From positions 1-64,000 of the forward strand of contig JAFSOC010000040.1 in NCBI GenBank assembly GCA_017447185.1: a stretch of 64,000 bases of DNA. Direction: 5' to 3'. The stretch comes from Clostridia bacterium. Its GTDB lineage: Bacteria; Bacillota; Clostridia; Christensenellales; Aristaeellaceae. Under the pieces are notes generated by a model, which saw only the letters and a list, made by a program, of their open reading frames with translations, was not told where the DNA came from and searched no databases. Position 1 is the first letter of the stretch; each line of letters opens with the position of its first letter. Both the position numbers and the translations under genes were made by a program. Positions 48,608 to 57,482 of the stretch are shown piece by piece.

Positions 48608-49687
48608 TTATTCTCCGATCCGGATGGCGTTCTTCTGCGCCAGCAGGCACAGTTCCGCCGCCTTGAAGGCATGCTCCTGGGTCATGGCGTTTTCCGTGCG
48701 GTTCAGGCAGTCCAGAATCAGCTGCCCGAAGAAGGGATATCCTGTTGCGCCTGCCGCGTTCAGGTATTTTTCTCCCTGGTCATTCACCAGGTATACATGT
48801 CCGCCGCCGTCTTTTTCGGACGCAAGATTGACATACTTGCGGATTTCCACAAAACCTTTGGTCCCCAGGATAAACATCCGGCCGTCACCCCAGGTCCGCA
48901 GGCCGTCCGGAGTAAACCAGTCCAACCGGAAATAGCCGGCTGCCCCGTTCTTCCCGGTCAGCTGCGCGTCACCGAAATCTTCCAGCTCCGGATATTCCGG
49001 ATGCGCGAAATTGGCAATCCGGCTGGCCGTCACGGTGGCGTCTTCCTCCTGCGCATAATACAGGAACTGTTCGAACTGATGGCTGCCGATATCGCAGAGG
49101 ATCCCGCCGTATTTTTCCCGCTCAAAGAACCAGGCAGGCCGTCCCGGCGCACCCAGCCGGTGCGGGCCAAAGCCGGTGACGGAAATCACCTTACCGATCT
49201 CCCCGGAATGCGCGATGTATCCCGCCAGGATGGAGCCTTCGTCATGCAGGCGCTCCGCATAATACACCATATATTTCTTTCCGGTGCGTTTCACCGCTTC
49301 CCGGGCAGAAGCCAACTGCTCCAGCGTCGTGAAAGGCGCCTTGTCCGTAAAGTAATCCTTTCCGGCGTCCATGGCCCGCAGTCCGAGGGCGCACCGTTCG
49401 CTGGTGACCGCCGCGCCGGCGATCATCTGCGTTTCCGGATCATTCAGTGCTTCCTCCTCGCTGTTGGCTGCCCGGGCCTGGGGGAAAGCTTTCAGGAACG
49501 CCGCCACCTTTTTCTTGTCCGGATCATAAACATATTTCAGGGTGCCGCCGGCCTCTGTCAGCCCGTTGCACATTCCGTAAATATGTCCGTGGTCCAGCCG
49601 TACGGCGGAAAAGACAAATTCCCTGCCCTTGACCACCGGCTGCGGTTTCCCTTTCGGCGCATACGTCATGCCGTCCGAAACGTTCAT
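48608..49687 (-). CDS. Gfo/Idh/MocA-family oxidoreductase (2 of 3), DKAP variant
   Basis: About 359 residues from ATG 49687 (MNVSDGMTYA), with GAAGGGGG upstream; the ATG at 49717 lies inside the previous gene. The fold is Gfo/Idh/MocA but altered: the N-terminal dinucleotide loop is not the usual GxGxxG (FSAVRLDHGHIYGMCNGLTE), and the EKP motif is replaced by TDKAPF. The catalytic-domain block DIGSHQFEQFLYYAQ keeps the His. It may be a specialised sugar dehydrogenase or a partner subunit. It overlaps nothing and lies one base after gene 3. Confidence 0.8.
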   Translation of the reverse strand: MNVSDGMTYAPKGKPQPVVKGREFVFSAVRLDHGHIYGMCNGLTEAGGTLKYVYDPDKKKVAAFLKAFPQARAANSEEEALNDPETQMIAGAAVTSERCALGLRAMDAGKDYFTDKAPFTTLEQLASAREAVKRTGKKYMVYYAERLHDEGSILAGYIAHSGEIGKVISVTGFGPHRLGAPGRPAWFFEREKYGGILCDIGSHQFEQFLYYAQEEDATVTASRIANFAHPEYPELEDFGDAQLTGKNGAAGYFRLDWFTPDGLRTWGDGRMFILGTKGFVEIRKYVNLASEKDGGGHVYLVNDQGEKYLNAAGATGYPFFGQLILDCLNRTENAMTQEHAFKAAELCLLAQKNAIRIGE

Positions 49688-49688
49688 T

Positions 49689-50849
49689 TTATTTTTCCCC
49701 CTTCTTGAAATTGCCAAAGCTCAGGCTGCCGTCCTGGCTCTCCACCGACGTGGTTTTCTCATAGAAATGCGGAACCGTACCGCGGATTCCCTCCACGGTA
49801 TAGAAAGGATCCTCCGGAGGGATCGGCAGCGTCACGGCCTGATGCGAAGATCCCGCCTTGTAGATCGCGGTAATCAGCTCAATCGTCCTGCGGCCGTCCT
49901 CGCCGGTGATCGCCGGAGCGGAATCCGTTTCCAGCGCGTGCAGCACATTCTCCAGCTGGCCGGTATGCATCTCATACGGCACCGGCGGCAGCGACGCAAG
50001 GAATTCCTCCGCCTGTTTCGCAAAGGATTCATCCGGCTCCGCCAGCGGGAAGCCGTTGGGCTGCGGCTGCGAAGCAAACACGCTGTACGGGAACGCAATC
50101 TTTGCCTTCTCGCACTGGAAGATCAGCGCCTGGTCCTCCCCGTGGTCCACGACGGAAGCCGTCACCACCGCCAGGGCGCCCGGATATTCCGCGATGGAAA
50201 CCGACAGGTCTTCCACCTCGGCATTGTCATGGCCGGTGTTTGCCAGCACACTGGTCACCTTCTCCGGCGTACCCATCATCCAGCCCAGCATGTCGATATG
50301 GTGCACCGCGTGATTCAGGGTGCATCCGCCGCCTTCCTTCTCCCAGGTGCCCCGCCACCACAGGTCATAGTAGCTGTGGCCCCGGAACCACAGGGAATTC
50401 ACCGTCACATGGCGCACCTTTCCGGCCATGCCGTTATCCAGCAGCGCTTTCAGGTTGCGCACCGGCAGGCGGAAACGGTTCTGTGCGATGATAGACAGTT
50501 TCTTCCCGCTCTCATCCCGGGCCTTCAGCATGGCGTCACATTCCTCCAGGGAGGCCGCCATGGGTTTTTCGCATACAACATTCTTCCCGCTCCGCAGGGC
50601 GTTGATGCTGATCTCCGCATGCACAAACGGCGGGGTGCAGACGTCCACCAGGTCGATGTCCTTCTCCAGGATCTCGTGGTGATCCAGGAAAACTTCCGCG
50701 TCCAGCCCGTACTGTTCCTTTACCTGCTGCGCTTTTCCGGGAATAATGTCCACCAGGGCGACGATTTTGCACCGCTCCGGAAATTGCATATACGCTTTGA
50801 TATGTGCGTGGGAAATTCCGCCGGTTCCGACGATGGCAATCCGAATCAT
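49689..50849 (-). CDS. Gfo/Idh/MocA-family oxidoreductase (3 of 3)
   Basis: 386 residues. Rossmann loop IAIVGTGGISHAHIKAY, CEKPMAASLEECD, and TLNHAVHHIDMLGWMMG with the catalytic His; WRGTWEKEGGG precedes it as in many inositol- or sugar-acid-type members. ATG 50849 follows AGGGGTG. It is the first gene of the three-gene unit and is divergent from the AraC regulator, which probably controls both sides. Confidence 0.88.
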   Translation of the reverse strand: MIRIAIVGTGGISHAHIKAYMQFPERCKIVALVDIIPGKAQQVKEQYGLDAEVFLDHHEILEKDIDLVDVCTPPFVHAEISINALRSGKNVVCEKPMAASLEECDAMLKARDESGKKLSIIAQNRFRLPVRNLKALLDNGMAGKVRHVTVNSLWFRGHSYYDLWWRGTWEKEGGGCTLNHAVHHIDMLGWMMGTPEKVTSVLANTGHDNAEVEDLSVSIAEYPGALAVVTASVVDHGEDQALIFQCEKAKIAFPYSVFASQPQPNGFPLAEPDESFAKQAEEFLASLPPVPYEMHTGQLENVLHALETDSAPAITGEDGRRTIELITAIYKAGSSHQAVTLPIPPEDPFYTVEGIRGTVPHFYEKTTSVESQDGSLSFGNFKKGEK

Positions 50850-50886
50850 ACAGCTACACCCCTCTGAATGAATTCACTCATTGATT

Positions 50887-50904
50887 TTGAAGCGTTTGCT
50901 CCAA
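50887..50904. promoter_or_regulatory. LacI/CRE-like imperfect palindrome
   Basis: TTGAAGCGTTTGCTCCAA: the halves TTG.AGC and GCT.CAA are symmetric around a CG-centred core, resembling CcpA cre or other LacI-family sites. It lies 38 bases before the first oxidoreductase gene, in the divergent region with araC. Confidence 0.4.
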
Positions 50905-50982
50905 TATGGTCAGGTTCTTTTTTTCTGGAATCAGTATAACTTGTATGGAGTTGACAATACTATATAAATCATGTTTCAATGT

Positions 50983-50995
50983 ATGCAGATCCTGC
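50983..50995 (+). promoter_or_regulatory. AraC-type half-site in the araC leader
   Basis: ATGCAGATCCTGC differs by one base from ATGCAAATCCTGC at 55646-55658 in the operator array of the ABC transporter. It lies 26 bases before the araC start and just downstream of a possible promoter (TTGACA at 50951-50956). A role in autoregulation is inferred. Confidence 0.5.
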
Positions 50996-51020
50996 ACAAT
51001 CTGAAACCGGAGGAACCGCC

Positions 51021-51941
51021 ATGCAGCTGATACAGGCCGAAATGACCCGGGCTCCTTTCCTTCCCATGGGACAGCAGGGGGCGCTGGGATATGAAGCCCA
51101 TCATAATCTCGACAAAACCTTTGCGGTTACGCAATACCACTGCCATGATTATTATGAATTCTACATTCATATCCGCGGCGGGGAATATATGGGTGTGGAT
51201 AACCAGCTGTTCCTGCTGAAACCCAACCAGGTTTTCATTCTTCCGCCTTTTTCCATGCACGGTCTGTCCTGTACCCGGGAAATGCATGATTACGAGCGCG
51301 CTTATCTGAACCTTTCTCCGGAGGTCATGCGCGTTCTCGGCTGCGGGCAGATCGACCTGGATCAGTTCTTCCGTTCCCAGGCATCCGGCGGCGTCTGTAC
51401 CTATCAGCTGACAGACGCGGACGCGGAACAGTTTGTCGCATGGATCCGGAAGATCCGGGACAACCAGCAGGACGAATCCTTTGAGAACGACGTTTATCAC
51501 CGTTTCCAGAACTACTCCCTGATGATGAGCCTGATGTCCCTGCTCTGCCGGACCACACGCAGGACCGACCCTGTGGAAGGCGACGCTTTCGGCAGCAGCG
51601 TGATTCAGGATATCCTGGAATATATCAACAACCACTATACCCAGCCGATCCGGATTGAAAATCTGGCCCGCAGCTTCGGTGTCAGCGTTTCCTGGCTTTC
51701 CCATGAATTTTCCCGCTTTACCAACCGCAGCGTCTATGACTATGTCCTCTACCGCCGGGTCATGCTGGCCCGCCAGCAGATGCTAGGCGATTGTTCCCTA
51801 AACGAGATTTCCTATCAGTGCGGATTCAATGATTACTCCAATTTCCTGCGTTCCTTCGGGAAAATTGTCGGTATGTCTCCCAGCCAGTATCGCAAACAGC
51901 TGCAGCAATACCGGAACAGGGAACTGGATGACAACCAGTAA
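51021..51941 (+). CDS. AraC-family transcriptional regulator with cupin-like sensor
   Basis: 306 residues. The N-terminal cupin-type ligand domain holds QYHCHDYYEFYIHIRGGEYM and the C-terminal double HTH has VIQDILEYINNHYTQPIRIE, ARSFGVSVSWLSHEFSRFTN and the second-helix signature EISYQCGFNDYSNFLRSFGK followed by GMSPSQYR. It starts at ATG 51021 with GGAGG seven bases upstream. It lies between the oxidoreductase genes (divergent) and the sugar ABC operon (convergent, separated by a terminator). Shared ATGCA(A/G)ATCCTGC sites at its own leader and the transporter promoter suggest it activates the transporter. Confidence 0.9.
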   Translation: MQLIQAEMTRAPFLPMGQQGALGYEAHHNLDKTFAVTQYHCHDYYEFYIHIRGGEYMGVDNQLFLLKPNQVFILPPFSMHGLSCTREMHDYERAYLNLSPEVMRVLGCGQIDLDQFFRSQASGGVCTYQLTDADAEQFVAWIRKIRDNQQDESFENDVYHRFQNYSLMMSLMSLLCRTTRRTDPVEGDAFGSSVIQDILEYINNHYTQPIRIENLARSFGVSVSWLSHEFSRFTNRSVYDYVLYRRVMLARQQMLGDCSLNEISYQCGFNDYSNFLRSFGKIVGMSPSQYRKQLQQYRNRELDDNQ

Positions 51942-51957
51942 TAATGATCCTTTTGAT

Positions 51958-51990
51958 AAGGCGGGTGCCGGAGAATCGGCACCCGCCTTT
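51958..51990. terminator. Bidirectional terminator between araC and the sugar-binding gene
   Basis: AAGGCGGGTGCCG / GAGAAT / CGGCACCCGCCTT with T-rich ends (TTTG on the plus side, ATCAAAAGG on the other). It serves the convergent genes. Confidence 0.8.
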
Positions 51991-52015
51991 GTTATTGGTT
52001 CGTCAGGTTTTCAGA

Positions 52016-53611
52016 TCACAGATCTCCCGGGAACACTCCGCGATAGTTGCCATCGTTGTAGGCCTTGCGGAATTCGTCGATCATCTGCTGTGCGCCGGAG
52101 TTCAGGATGTCCTGGATGCCGTCGTCATAAACCTTGTCAAATTCGGCAGGATCGCAGCTGACCACAGCGGCCAGGAATTCGCCCTGCTTGCTCTTCACGG
52201 TGGAGCCATAGTCGGTCTCGGCTTCGATCGTGGTGGTGAAGCTGATCTGGGTCCAGGCGTCCGTCAGAGAATCGGCGTAGGAAGCCTTGACGTCTTCTTC
52301 ATATCCCTTGAAGGGCAGCGCCAGAGCGGCGTTGTTCTTCGCATCGTCGAAGTAGCACAGGCCGTTGGAGATGAAGCAGATGTCGCCGGCGTGCATCTTG
52401 TTTTCGTTCGGGACATCATCCGCGCTCTTCACGCCGTAGGGGATTCCGTCATCGTTCAGGCCTTCGTAGTTGATGCCTTCGATACCATTCTGCATCGCGA
52501 ACATGTTCTCCGGAATCGCCATCCAGTCAAGGTACTTCATAGCGGCAATCGCGGTCTGTTCATTCGCGGTCAGCGGGATGATGATGCTCAGGCCGGCAGG
52601 CGCATACATGTCATGCAGGGTCTTGCCGCCCAGGCTCTCGTTCTTGAAGGGGTTAACGGTGACCCAGTGGCCGCCTTCAACGTTCTTTTCCAGTTCGATC
52701 TGGTAGTTCTTGTCGGTACGCCAGGGCTGGTCGGGCTGCTGGGAGAAGAAGCCGTTGTAGCCCATGATCAGCGCGGTGTCGTTCGCCTTGTCGTTGTCAG
52801 CCAGGGCAAAGGTGTCCGGCAGCAGGCCTTCATGATACAGGGTGTTCAGCCAGCGGAAGCCTTCCTTGGCACCGGGCAGCATTTCGGGGTTGCGGGCATA
52901 GGCAAACCAGTCTTCCTTGGTGACCTGGGTGAAGTCAACAAAGGCGTCGGTGAACCTGCGTACGTTGTACAGGGGATCCGGAGCATAGATACCGAAGGAG
53001 AAGGGCATGGTGTTGTCGCCAGCCAGCTTCGCGTCCTTGGCAGCACGCAGATAATTGGTGAAGGATTCGATATCGGTGGGCTTTTCCATGTTCAGGGCCT
53101 TCAGCCAGTCTTCACGGATGAAGTTGCCGACGTTCGCGCGGGAGATCCGGCGGGCCGGGAGATACCACTGCTCTTTGACGCCGTCGCCATCATGGTCGCT
53201 CTGGCCGTAGCTCAGCAGTTCTTCGCCGAGGAACGCCTTCAGGTTAGAACCATAGGTGTTCAGCAGGTCATCCAGCTGCCAGATACCTTCCTGGTCGATG
53301 CACTGCTGCACGAGGCCGCCGTCATAGGTCATGCACAGGTCGGGCGCATTGGATCCGTTCAGTGCCTGATCCAGCAGGGTGCCTTCCGTCCAGCGGGCGT
53401 AAGAAACAAACTCGAGCTTGATTTTGTTGGGATCACCGAAGTGCTCCTGCGCATAGTGGAGCTGCCAGCAATCCGTCACGTCCAGACCGGTGATTTCACG
53501 GTCATAGCATTCGACGCGCAGGGTGATCCAGTCGTCTTCGGCAACCGCCACAGAGCCGGTCAGGCCCAGCAGCAGCGCCAGGGTCAGTAAGATAGCCAGT
53601 GTCTTCTTCAT
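52016..53611 (-). CDS. Extracellular sugar-binding protein (LplA-type) without lipobox
   Basis: 531-residue solute-binding protein of the long LplA/YtcQ class. Signal peptide MKKTLAILLTLALLLGLTGS then VAVAED, cut predicted after AVA; no lipobox Cys is present, unlike most Gram-positive binding proteins. Recognisable parts are APDLCMTYDGGLVQQCIDQE, the calcium-site-like SDHDGDGVKEQWYLP and VPNENKMHAG. AAAAAGGAGTGG precedes the ATG. It is the last gene of the transporter operon (lplB-like, ytcP-like, lplA-like) and would capture oligosaccharides. How it stays at the cell surface is not evident. Confidence 0.87.
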   Translation of the reverse strand: MKKTLAILLTLALLLGLTGSVAVAEDDWITLRVECYDREITGLDVTDCWQLHYAQEHFGDPNKIKLEFVSYARWTEGTLLDQALNGSNAPDLCMTYDGGLVQQCIDQEGIWQLDDLLNTYGSNLKAFLGEELLSYGQSDHDGDGVKEQWYLPARRISRANVGNFIREDWLKALNMEKPTDIESFTNYLRAAKDAKLAGDNTMPFSFGIYAPDPLYNVRRFTDAFVDFTQVTKEDWFAYARNPEMLPGAKEGFRWLNTLYHEGLLPDTFALADNDKANDTALIMGYNGFFSQQPDQPWRTDKNYQIELEKNVEGGHWVTVNPFKNESLGGKTLHDMYAPAGLSIIIPLTANEQTAIAAMKYLDWMAIPENMFAMQNGIEGINYEGLNDDGIPYGVKSADDVPNENKMHAGDICFISNGLCYFDDAKNNAALALPFKGYEEDVKASYADSLTDAWTQISFTTTIEAETDYGSTVKSKQGEFLAAVVSCDPAEFDKVYDDGIQDILNSGAQQMIDEFRKAYNDGNYRGVFPGDL

Positions 53612-53672
53612 ACGGGTTCCACTCCTTTTTATATTTTTTCAAGGGCCCCAGCCCTCAAAAACCATCTTTTGA

Positions 53673-54590
53673 TTATCCCTTGATCGCGCCGATTGTCACG
53701 CCGGAAACAAAGTACCGCTGGACGAAGGGATATACGACCAGGATCGGCAGCGTTGCGAAGATAATGGATGCCGGTTCAATGGACTCGGAAATATCCGTAG
53801 CCATTGTTGAGGTACCGCCTTCCATCGCTGCAATATCCACTGCCTGGGAGCCTTTGATCAGGTGATACAGTTTCAGCTGCAGCGGCTGGTATGCCTTGGT
53901 ATTGATGTAGTACAGGGCATCCTGGAAGCTGTTCCATTTGCCGACCGCGTAGAACAGTGTCAGCGTCGCAAGCGAAGCCATGGACAGCGGCAGATATACC
54001 TTGATCAGGATCTGGAAATCGTTCGCGCCGTCAATGATCGCGGCTTCTTCCAGTTCACCCGGCAGCGCTGTGAAGAAACTCTTCAGGATGATCATGTTGT
54101 AGGTGCTCAGCATCCCCGGCAAAATCAAGGCCCACGGGGTATCCAGCAGCCCGAGCTCCTTGATGTTCAGGTACAGCGGGATGGTACCACCCGAGAAATA
54201 CATCGTGAACAGTGCCAGGAAATTAAAGAACTTTCTGCCTTTCAGGCGTTTCTTCGTCAGCGGATAAGCCATCAGGATCGTCAGCAGCATCGAGAAGACC
54301 GTATAGACGACCGTAATGATTATCGTGAACACCAGGCTTCGCATCATTGCCGGATCGGAGAAAATCGCCTGGTAAGCCCGGGTATCCACTTCCACCGGCC
54401 AGAAGGACACCTTGCCGCTCAGAATCGCGGACTTGGAGCTCAGGGAGGTTGCTGCCACATTCAGGAACGGCAGCAGGCAGGTCAGGCTGACAATCAGGAT
54501 GATAATGGTCAGGATGATCTGCGGTCCTGTCCAGACCCTTTTTTTCTTCTTCGGAATCACAGGGGTATTCATAACAGCACTCTTATCCAT
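53673..54590 (-). CDS. Sugar ABC transporter permease (YtcP/LplC-type)
   Basis: 305 residues, six membrane helices. The coupling loop is ELEEAAIIDGANDFQILIKV followed by YLPLS; MYFSGGTIPLYLNIKELGLL is typical of the YtcP branch. GGGGG lies eight bases before ATG 54590. The polar N-terminus PKKKKRVW is cytoplasmic. It pairs with the permease at 54603-55538; no ATPase is encoded here, so a shared MsmK-like ATPase elsewhere probably powers the system. Confidence 0.89.
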   Translation of the reverse strand: MDKSAVMNTPVIPKKKKRVWTGPQIILTIIILIVSLTCLLPFLNVAATSLSSKSAILSGKVSFWPVEVDTRAYQAIFSDPAMMRSLVFTIIITVVYTVFSMLLTILMAYPLTKKRLKGRKFFNFLALFTMYFSGGTIPLYLNIKELGLLDTPWALILPGMLSTYNMIILKSFFTALPGELEEAAIIDGANDFQILIKVYLPLSMASLATLTLFYAVGKWNSFQDALYYINTKAYQPLQLKLYHLIKGSQAVDIAAMEGGTSTMATDISESIEPASIIFATLPILVVYPFVQRYFVSGVTIGAIKG

Positions 54591-54602
54591 CTTTCTGCCC
54601 CC

Positions 54603-55538
54603 TTACCAGATTCCGTCTTCGCCAAGCTTCTTGGCTACGATGTTGGCGCCGGTAATCATGATCAGGCCGACCAGGGACTGGAAAAGACCGACTGCGGTTG
54701 CCCGCTCGTATTTATGGTTTTCAATACCGGTCCGGTATACGAAAGTGGAAAGCACATCACAGAACTTGCGCACCTGGGCGTTACCCAGCACCTGCGGACG
54801 GTCAAAGCTGATATTCATCATCTGGCCGACGCTCAGGATCAGCAGCACGACAATTGTGGAACGGATGCCCGGCAGGGTGACGTGCCAGATCTGCTGCATC
54901 TTGTTGGCACCGTCAATCTTCGCTGCTTCAAACAGTTCCATATTGATGCCGGTAATGGCGGAAAGATACAGGATCGTTCCCCATCCCATGCCCTGCCAGA
55001 CACCGACCAGTGTATAGGTGAACTGCCAGTGCGGTCCGTCCGTAAGGAATGGAATGCTTTTGTCGATCCAGCCCCATCTCAGCAGCAATGCGTTGATGAT
55101 ACCGCTTGTCGGAGCAAAAATCTGCAGCACCATACCGCCGATGATGATCCAGCTCAGGAAATGCGGCAGGTACAGGAGTGTCTGGGAAACTTTCTTGACG
55201 CGGATGCTCCGCATCTCGTTCAGCATGATTGCCAGGATAATTGGAACCGGGAAACCGGCCACCAGGCCAAGGAAATTCAGCCAAAGGGTATTAATAAGCG
55301 CCGTGGAGAAATCGGACATGCCCATGGTGAACCTGAAGTTCTCCAGTCCGACCCATTCGCTGCCCCACATGCCCTTGAACTTGTTGTACTTTTCAAAGCC
55401 AACGATGATACCGATCATGGGCTTGTAGCAGAAAATCAGGTAAAACGCAATTGGCAGCACCAGCATCAGGTACAGCCGCCAGTCCCTGGTAAAGCAGTTG
55501 GGTTTCGGGGTTTTCTTCTGGATCACGCCGGTCGTCAT
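54603..55538 (-). CDS. Sugar ABC transporter permease (LplB-type)
   Basis: About 311 residues. The coupling motif ELFEAAKIDGANKMQQIWHV and the LplB-like FCYKPMIGIIVGFEKYNKFK and QTLLYLPHFLSWIIIGGMV are clear. The start is ATG 55538 (MTTGVIQKK) with AAGGGGG six bases upstream; other ATGs sit inside that site. It is the first gene of the operon, behind the TGCAAA operator array at 55605-55673. Confidence 0.89.
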   Translation of the reverse strand: MTTGVIQKKTPKPNCFTRDWRLYLMLVLPIAFYLIFCYKPMIGIIVGFEKYNKFKGMWGSEWVGLENFRFTMGMSDFSTALINTLWLNFLGLVAGFPVPIILAIMLNEMRSIRVKKVSQTLLYLPHFLSWIIIGGMVLQIFAPTSGIINALLLRWGWIDKSIPFLTDGPHWQFTYTLVGVWQGMGWGTILYLSAITGINMELFEAAKIDGANKMQQIWHVTLPGIRSTIVVLLILSVGQMMNISFDRPQVLGNAQVRKFCDVLSTFVYRTGIENHKYERATAVGLFQSLVGLIMITGANIVAKKLGEDGIW

Positions 55539-55596
55539 GGACATCCCCCTTGTCTGGACTTGCACTTTATGGATCGTTTCTTTACCATTTACTCAT

Positions 55597-55673
55597 ATTA
55601 TAATTGCAAAATCTCTATACCACCATGCAAATCCAGCTATCTAATATGCAAATCCTGCTTATTGGAATGCAAA
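55597..55673 (-). promoter_or_regulatory. Promoter with four TGCAAA repeats at exact 21-base period (AraC operator)
   Basis: TGCAAA occurs at 55605, 55626, 55647 and 55668, each exactly 21 bases apart; two middle units share ATGCAAATCC. On the minus strand a perfect TATAAT (55597-55602) follows the array, but no good -35 box is present; the first repeats cover the -35 zone. That is the classic layout of an activator-dependent promoter with AraC bound at two-helical-turn direct repeats. It faces the permease gene starting at 55538. Confidence 0.75.
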
Positions 55674-55703
55674 AAACAGACAACTTTTATACCCGTCCGG
55701 CAT

Positions 55704-55738
55704 GAAAAAGCCGCGGGATCTATGCAATCCCGCGGCTT
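55704..55738 (-). terminator. Terminator of the BspA/transglutaminase gene
   Basis: On the minus strand AAGCCGCGGGAT / TGCATAG / ATCCCGCGGCTT then TTTT, 22 bases after the stop. Confidence 0.82.
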
Positions 55739-55759
55739 GTCACACGCTTTTTGCAGTTT

Positions 55760-57481
55760 TCAGTAACCGGTTACAGTGGCTTCCACGCCTTTTTCCTTAA
55801 ACAGGGTCCGGTATTCCTCCACCTTGCTTTCCGGGCAGTGGATGACCGCGTCGCTGTGAATGCCGGTAAACACATTTGCACCGATGGTGTCTGCTGTAAG
55901 AAGTTCCGTCTCAATCGTAATGTTCTTCAGTTTCGGGCAATCCCGGAAAGCGTCCGCTCCGATGAATTCCACCATGGAACCGATCGTCACATAAACCAGT
56001 TTTTCATTGCCCCTGCAGACCCCCTCTTCCACGCCGATGACCCGGAATTCATTGTCATCTTTCCGATAGAATTTCGGAACCGCCACGGCATACTGTTTTT
56101 CATGAACAGAATTGATCACGACAGCCGTCATATCCTGCCAGTTCAGCAGGTAGCGTGCTTCCCCGTCCCAGTCCTGCTGGCGCACAACCTGCTTCGTTTC
56201 CGGGTCATACCACTCGAACATTCTGCCCTTATCCGCAGAATAATCAGGATCCCACTCGTGATCCTCCGCCATTTCGCTGTCTGTCATCAGGAAATAATGT
56301 GTCTTTTCCTGTCCGCTGATACAGGGAGCATCCATCAGATAGCGGCCCGGATCATCCCACGTGCAATCCACAAAATACCAGGTCCCGTCGATCCGTACCA
56401 TATTCCATGCGTGGCCGGACGGCGACCGCGGTACCGTCTCACCCGAGAAGGTACAGGAAGCGATCCCGGCCTCCTGCAGCAGGCGGTAGTAAGCATGGGA
56501 ATAGGCTTCGCAAACACCCTTGCCCTCCACCAGGATCCGATCCGATTCGTAGATCGTCATTGAATCGTCATAAGAGGAGTTATTGATAATCCAGTTATGC
56601 AGAATCAGGGCCTTTTCCCGTTCCGTCATCTCCGGCCGGATATAGTTCTTCACGACCCATTTGACTTTTTCTTCCGGATCGGTGATCTGCCAGCCGATTA
56701 CCTGCTCCTCCCCGTTGTCAAACTGCAGTCCCTGCTCCCGCGCAAACTCTTCGGCAGCGCTTCCTTTGTTGCACAGGATCACAAAGTCCCGGTACACGCC
56801 TCCGAAGGATGCAATCGTCAGATCCGTCATGCTGTCCGGAATCCGTGCCTGTTTGCAATGTTTCATCTGCTTGAAGAAGTCCGGGAAAATGCTCTCCATT
56901 CCTTCCGGGAAAATGACTGTCTCCGCATCCGGATCCACCGGCTCGGCAACGGAAAGCCCCAGCCGGACTCCGTCTTCCGTATATGAATAGATGTATTTCG
57001 TATCGTCCCCCTGCAGGTAGAAAGGGAAACCCCAGCCTCCGAGCGTATCGCCGGATTCCGTGTGCAGTCCGGAAAGAATCAGTTTCGTGTTTTCGCTGAA
57101 GGACATGCCGGCAACTTCCGTGATATGGTCCGGCAGCTTCATTTCCGCAAGCTTGCCGCATTCCTCGAAAGCACTTCCCCCGATGGCAGTAACGCTATCC
57201 GGAACGGTCACCTCGCTCAGCTCCGTGCATCCGGTAAAAGCGCCTTCCCCGATCCGGGTCACGCCTTCCCCGATTTCAACCCGCCGGATGGCGTCCGCCT
57301 GCACAGTGTCTTTCCAGAAGGTTCCGTCCGCCATTGCGCCACTTCCTTCCACCCGAAGGAGGCCTTCTCCGTCCAGCGTCCAGGTGATTCCCTCGCCGCA
57401 GGTGCCGGTGGTCTCCGCCGCCGCGGCACACAGCGCCGCCAGCAGCACCAGCATCAGCAGGATTCCCGCTATTTTCTTCAT
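55760..57481 (-). CDS. Exported BspA-type leucine-rich-repeat protein with transglutaminase-like domain
   Basis: 573 residues from ATG 57481 (MKKIAGILLMLVLLAALCAA, signal peptide; AETTGTCGEG follows). BspA/TpLRR repeats occur before (VEIGEGVTRIGEGAFTGCTE, VTVPDSVTAIGGSAFEECGK) and after (VYVTIGSMVEFIGADAFRDC-like) a central transglutaminase/protease-like domain with GKGVCEAYSHAYYRLL (Cys), SGHAWNMVRIDGTWYFVDCT (His, Asp). The triad suggests peptidase or cross-linking activity on proteins outside the cell; many members have lost activity. GAAGGA stands upstream. It begins one base after the TIM-barrel gene and ends with a terminator. Confidence 0.83.
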   Translation of the reverse strand: MKKIAGILLMLVLLAALCAAAAETTGTCGEGITWTLDGEGLLRVEGSGAMADGTFWKDTVQADAIRRVEIGEGVTRIGEGAFTGCTELSEVTVPDSVTAIGGSAFEECGKLAEMKLPDHITEVAGMSFSENTKLILSGLHTESGDTLGGWGFPFYLQGDDTKYIYSYTEDGVRLGLSVAEPVDPDAETVIFPEGMESIFPDFFKQMKHCKQARIPDSMTDLTIASFGGVYRDFVILCNKGSAAEEFAREQGLQFDNGEEQVIGWQITDPEEKVKWVVKNYIRPEMTEREKALILHNWIINNSSYDDSMTIYESDRILVEGKGVCEAYSHAYYRLLQEAGIASCTFSGETVPRSPSGHAWNMVRIDGTWYFVDCTWDDPGRYLMDAPCISGQEKTHYFLMTDSEMAEDHEWDPDYSADKGRMFEWYDPETKQVVRQQDWDGEARYLLNWQDMTAVVINSVHEKQYAVAVPKFYRKDDNEFRVIGVEEGVCRGNEKLVYVTIGSMVEFIGADAFRDCPKLKNITIETELLTADTIGANVFTGIHSDAVIHCPESKVEEYRTLFKEKGVEATVTGY

Positions 57482-57482
57482 G

